Below, one piece after another: positions 58,740 to 64,000 of a stretch of DNA of 64,000 nt. The stretch lies in contig NC_088795.1 in assembly GCF_011386835.1 (NCBI RefSeq), positions 118,623,434 through 118,687,433 on the forward strand. The letters run 5' to 3'. The position numbers and the translations under genes are program-made. Numbering within the stretch: position 1 is the stretch's first letter; every line of letters begins with the position of its first letter. The notes under the pieces were generated by a model that saw only the letters and a program-made list of their open reading frames with translations, did no database searches and was not told the origin of the DNA. Origin of the DNA: Chrysemys picta bellii. Taxonomy: Eukaryota; Chordata; Testudines; Emydidae.

Positions 58740-61700
58740 CACTCCTGTTATTTCATTAGTTGTCCCCCAAAATCAGTTGGTTTCCAGGTCATGTAGATCC
58801 TCCCCTTAGGCTGGGGTGGGGGGTCCTTCAGCAGTGGGCGAGCTTTCACCCACCCACTTCCCAGAACCCAATAGGTATAATATGAAAGAGTAGTTCAGTC
58901 CCTGCAGCCCATTCAGTTTACCTGGGACAGCTGAACACGGTGACAGCTAATGCCCATCTAGTGCATGAGGGGTTTTTGTGATTGGGGCACCTGTCAGGCT
59001 GGGACTGGAATGAAACCACTCATTTGTTTCACATCAATCATTAGGCAGTAATCAGGGAATAGCACCTAAGCAGGGACAGAGAGAGAAGGCTACCACACTT
59101 CTTCAGGAACTGCTGGGCAGTGCTTGCCCTTGGTACACGCTAGAACCCTAATTTGCACCCTCGCTACAATTCTGAAACCTGTTACCATTTAAAAATGTGA
59201 GTTTCTGCCCATTATGGTTACAGATAAAAGCTTGAAAACATGATCCGAGTGTAATCTAGAGGCTCAAAAACCAGAAGACAAACAAAAAGAACCCCAGATT
59301 TATTATTATGTAAAGTCTCATGATTTTTAAGCCAATTTCATGATGGGAGGGACAGATTCATGATTTTTGAACACTTGGGGGTTAACAGTACTGACACCAC
59401 CTGACCAGGACTTTGAACCAGTGATGTACCATACTCATTAAAATGTTTGTATTCAGCTGTTAATTACCTGCACCATCCAGCCCCTCATCTACAATTTAGC
59501 ATTGTAGCAAATCAATAATTTTACTGTGTCCAAATCACACCTAAGAGAAGGAGATGTTGTGTTCCTTCAATATATGCTTGTAAAAAAGCCAGAAAAGAGA
59601 ATCCAAGGTAAGAACCTGCTAATTTTATACTGATTTATGTTCATTTGAGGATTTGTCCATAAACTGTACACATTCCAAGTAGCCTCCACTGGTGCACATA
59701 CAGATCTAGATCATCTTTTGCCTTTATTAGTAGCTCAGCAAATTTTGCAGAAACATAATGCAATTAGGCATAGATTTTCTCTTGTGAGGCCAGTCATTTA
59801 TTTGGTCAATTACCAGTGACAGTTTCTTAGAAATTGGAATTTAAAGTTGTTCATTGTCTGCTTCAAAATAATACAATAAGTGGATGATTTTCATCCATGC
59901 CATCAGATGGCACTCAAAGCCTGTACTGCATTCTCTCTCTGTTTAATGTTTTCTGAAGAGGAAAACGCTAAAAGACTAAAAGGAGACAATGCTTTTACTA
60001 CTTTTGAGAGAGAAATTAAAATGTAATTTAAAAATCTCCCTTAGAAAGAACATGTAACCATTTTCTCTGTTTTTGTCCTGGTTAACTCTTTACAGTGAGA
60101 GGGATGAGCAGACTAGTTATGCCTATGCTTGTTCCCATATTGAGGCCACAGCAGTGAGATAAGTATTTGCTCCAGTTTGTGGAACCCTCTGAGGAAGGCG
60201 CGTATAAGAACCATGGAGTACGTAGTGCAGCTACAGATAGTGAGGCTGTATTAAACATACTATCCAGACAATTTGCAGGCTAGCCGCTTCTTGAGGGGCT
60301 TACACGCCTCATTAACATTGTTTTAATGTAGGTTTTAGAGTGTAATTTGATTTGGTGCTGTTGTAACTTTCACCGCTATACAGCATAGCCTGATGTCACT
60401 CCAGGCAGGAATCATATTTTCTTCTGGGCCTTGTTTTGCATCCAGCACACCATCAGCACTTACCAGATAATTAATAAAACTTGACTATAATACCTGAACA
60501 GTAAAGGTATGTACAGAATCCAGCTTACAATGGTGCAATTAAATTAGGAATGAAGTACAAAGGCTATCTTCTTCTTTTTTTTTTAAGGGAAATTGACAGA
60601 CTGTCTTACTTTAGATCTATGTTAAATTCTCCAAAGCCTCCCTATGCAATATAAATCGATTGGCATTTTGTTTGACAAGACGGTAGCTCAGGCAAAGGCC
60701 CCATATGGCGAAGAGTTCAGAGTCAGCATTCTGTCAAACAGATTGCAAATCAAATGGAGATTCTGTAGCAGGTGTTTTATAACAGCAGTTTGTTACTAGT
60801 CTTTTGGCTTAGTTTGAAGGTGGTAGGCAGAATTTTCTGACAATAATAGCAAATTCAGCAACACAAAGTGCCTTGCAGATGCTGCTAACTATGGGAGATG
60901 CCAGTTCTTGGCAGCAGTAGCTTAGTGTCACTTTAAATTAGACATGGGCCTGAACCAAAATCCTGGCTCCTAATACCCTTGAACTTTGGGTGGGTTGGAA
61001 CCAAAATCCAGATCTACCTCTCTGTCTTTTAGATGATTTCTTTGCTTTAAAAAGAGAAACATTGCAACAAAGCATTTCTTCTTTAGATCCCACTTCAGTT
61101 TCTCCCTCACTTTTCAAAAGGATCCCATGCTTGCGATAGCAGAGATGTTTCCATGACAACAATCCATTATGTTGCTTCGGGCAAAGAATTATAACTTCAG
61201 TAAATAATTACTAAAATAAAGCTTTGAATGACAAATTGTTTAGGTATTGGAAATATTGTTTTAAGAGGTTTTAGCCACTTAAGGATGTAGTCCCCAAACC
61301 TATGTCGGAGACAGCATCTGACTCAAATGTAGTTCCAGCTTGGTTTGTGAAATGATCCCAGTAATAAAGTGAGAAGTAGTTTACAAATGCTTTAAAGAGG
61401 TAAATGCCTGAGATGAGCACCTCCACTTTAGCTTGGACTGTGTGATTTTTTTTTTTCCCCCTCGTGTTATCTTTTTCATCACAAGAGTGAGTTCTGATAA
61501 CTTGTATGGTATGTTCCACTCACAGGAATCCTGCCTCTTCAAAGAGCTATAAAGAAGTTGTAGTGGACAAAGGTAACTTGACTCTGTAGTTCTGATGTTA
61601 AGGTCTGCTCTATTCCCTAGTCTGATAAAAATGGTCTATAAGAGCAAGCATTCAGATTAACCTTGGACAGTAAAGTGACAAAAGAATCAATACAGCTTCC

Positions 61701-63753
61701 CTTGCAAGTCATGTCAGGACATTTTACTTAGAGCTATAGTAGAAAAGCCAGAAATTAACCTTTGCCTCACCAAGTGACATGCTGCTGAGGTACAGAGCAT
61801 AGTTATTCTATGTGTGTCGACAAAATGCAATTTTTGGAGGGACAAAGTTGCAAAGGTGACTTAAGTTTCTTATCAGTTATTCTAATATACTGCATAGTTA
61901 TTCTAATCTGCTGCATACACAGTGTACTTGTAGGTTAATAAAGGGAAAAGGTACAAAAATCAAATCAGGGCTGTGTAGAATATTCAGTGAAAATTGCATA
62001 TCTTGAAATATGGATTTGGACCAATTTTGGAAAACACTACAGATTTCATGGGGATTTTTCTCTTAAGAATGGGATCACACATTTTTGAGACACAAACCCT
62101 CAATTTTAAAAATTTCAAAGTTTGAAATTTGTAATTTCCTTCCAGTAAAGATTTTTTAAATTTCAAAACATATGCAATTTCAAAACCTGCCATTTCATAA
62201 CATGTTGAGGTCAAAAAATGGTGCAAAATGATCTTGTGAATATTTTTTTTGGGGAAAGAGAGATTTTGCAAAATGTGCTAACTTTGTATGGTCTTGTGAA
62301 TTCAGTTAATATATAACACATCTGTATGTTGATGTGCATCTATAGCACTTCAGCAGGACAAATAGTGGGCAGATGATGATGATGATTCATAGCCAGATTT
62401 GCAGTAAATTGATTCTTCAGCCTTCTCCTTGCGAAAAATCCTTTCCTGTATTTATAAATGTCTGATTCATAAATCTCTCCTAAAGCTACTTCTGATAATT
62501 GCTCAAGTGATCCTTATTTGTGATACATTAAATGGGGAGTCTCAGTGGAAATATTTCAGTCCTTTATTCTGAAAACTCTTTTTCCTGGGATAACTGATCT
62601 TCTGATTCCAGCTGAGATGCTTATGTTAAAACATCTTGAAAAATGGATCAGTTAACTGCAATACAGGTACCCTAATTAATACAGCATGTTATGGTTCTGT
62701 CATAAAGTGGACCTAATAGTTGACCCTAAACTATAGTTTTACTTATATTCCCTTTATTTTTGACATTAACAATAGAAATAACATAATTAATTATACTAGG
62801 TTTCCCAAAATAAGATAGTGGTAGGTAAGGTGATGCTTACCCATCTTTCTGAAGCACTTTGAAATCTGTGGATGAAAAGGGGCTATATAAATACTGATTG
62901 TTATTATCTCAGAGGCTATGCAAAATATGACTCAATTGTATTCTGGATTCAGGTTTTGCTCCTTGCTGCACAGGGTGTGGGAATGGGTAAGTATCACAGG
63001 AATAGGTCATGCCTTCCTAAGGAAAAATCTGTGGGAATGGTTTTTGGGATGAGGAGAATTTTGCAAGGTTCTTCTTGTGTGGAATTTGGCTCAAGTAACT
63101 CCTTGGGGGATTAGGGTTGACACTTCGTCCCCAAATATCTAGGGTCTATGCAGGAGGCCAGTACAATCTCCACGGAGAGCTTGTACCTCTGCACTGACTT
63201 TTAGGTCCCCCTGCCTCCCCAGCCTCTTTCTAGACAGCATGACTCAGTCAGCTATGAATAGCTTGTCCAACAGAAATTATGTGAAATTCATAGGTAGGGC
63301 CTATGGGGAAAGGGAATAGATTCCATAGTTCAGACTCATTTTTGAGACTGCATTTGTATAAGACAATTGTGTTTCTATATAATGAACTGCTGGAGTGGTT
63401 TTGTGCATGGTACATGAAGGCTGCCTCTCTGTGGTAGATTTAAATTAAAAATTGAAGCAGTCAAACTGGGTTTATAAGCATCTGTGGTTGCTAAGATACA
63501 GTCACTTAAATCCTGTAAATCTTCCGCTTACAAAATATCCTGCAAAATTGGCCTTTCAGCGCTGGCAGCACAGGAAAGAAGTATAACTTTCAGAAATGGA
63601 CTGTAGAGATGCTCACCCATTTAGCATCCTTATGAATAGAAAAGCATAATGAATTAGAACCGTGCATATTTGTTTACATAAAATAGTATTTAGTACAGTG
63701 AAGTTGCAAGGTACTTATGGTTGTTATCAGGTGAGTCTGTGATCCAAAGACAA
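58740..63753. other. Intergenic, little recognised
   Basis: Mainly unique AT-rich sequence with short chance frames. A tail-like GGGGCTATATAAATACTG at 62880 suggests an old L2/L3 or MIR remnant. I found no exon of a neighbouring gene. Confidence 0.5.
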
Positions 63754-63756
63754 TAA

Positions 63757-63988
63757 GGGTGCATTTACACAGCCGGCAGTTCAGAGTCAATAGACTCGGG
63801 CTCACAGGGCTCACGCTACCGTTTTAAAAGCAGCTGTGTAGAGATTCAGGTTCAGCTGGAGCGCAGGCTCTGAAGCCAAGGGAGGGGAGCCCGAACATCT
63901 GCACAGCTATTTTTAGCCTCGTACCATGAGCCTGAGTCTGTCAACCCAGGCTCTGAGATTTGCTGCCGCTCTCTGTGTAGATACACCC
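63757..63988. mobile_element. Intact MITE with TAA target-site duplication
   Basis: Ends GGGTGCATTTACACAGC and GCTGTGTAGATACACCC are inverted repeats (15 of 17 positions), flanked by TAA at 63754-63756 and 63989-63991. A 3-bp TAA/TTA duplication is typical of PIF/Harbinger transposases. Length 232 bp, no frame. Confidence 0.82.
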
Positions 63989-64000
63989 TAACAGACCCCG

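Noticed and set aside
53716..64000. 3' end of a neighbouring gene such as PPP2R2C, which lies downstream of WFS1 in human
   Set aside because: No open frame resembles a PP2A regulatory subunit on either strand; the gene probably starts beyond the window.
1..64000. CRISPR arrays, operons or bacterial-type signals
   Set aside because: Vertebrate nuclear sequence; no direct-repeat-spacer pattern was seen.

Overview
The window is vertebrate nuclear DNA, most probably from a turtle. It carries one protein-coding gene split over about 50 kb, CpG-rich sequence at that gene's 5' end, AT-rich introns and dense interspersed repeats. The organism call is an inference from the repeats: CR1 LINEs in several states of decay, hAT and TAA-flanked MITEs, MIR-like SINEs, and fold-back elements of a kind I associate with turtle and crocodilian genomes. 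No species can be named from sequence alone.

The gene is WFS1 (wolframin, an endoplasmic reticulum membrane glycoprotein) on the + strand. I placed seven coding exons by reading frame, GT-AG sites and conservation: 7226-7432 (ATG at 7231), 35772-35854, 41393-41537, 42395-42565, 43405-43488, 48932-49077 and 51082-52893 (stop 52891-52893). Their coding lengths sum to 2643 nt, or 880 residues, against about 890 in human. Every junction stays in frame. A non-coding first exon lies in the CpG island around 3220-4450, probably ending at the strong donor after 3948. The 3' UTR runs to just past an AATAAA at 53692-53697. Everything else in the window is intron or intergenic.

Region by region: 1-3200 is upstream flank with a minus-strand CR1 fragment and several short repeats. 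3220-4450 is the promoter and exon 1 CpG island with a minisatellite at the start of intron 1. Intron 2 (7433-35771) is the transposon store. It holds an 8-bp-TSD hAT element with a second element inside it, a fold-back, a CR1 split by a hammerhead-like fold-back, a solo-LTR candidate, and a four-level nest in which a CR1 is split by a minus-strand endogenous retrovirus, itself split by a hAT MITE, while the CR1 is split again by a fold-back MITE. Intron 3 holds a very young-looking 220-bp-arm palindrome and a non-CR1 LINE remnant. Intron 6 holds a second hammerhead-like fold-back with a 12-bp TSD. 53720-64000 is intergenic, with a GT microsatellite, a degenerate G-rich tandem repeat, LINE debris and an intact TAA-flanked MITE at the end. 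I saw no second gene.

The observations I rank highest are the hammerhead-ribozyme-like cores inside the fold-back elements (19946-20225, 46046-46227, 25838-25945), the nested transposon stack at 26925-33955, the near-identical palindrome at 36184-36676, a tandem NAGNAG splice acceptor at WFS1 exon 6, and the overall abundance of long inverted repeats within one transcribed gene. All coordinates of repeats are read by eye and may be off by several bases unless a target-site duplication fixes them.
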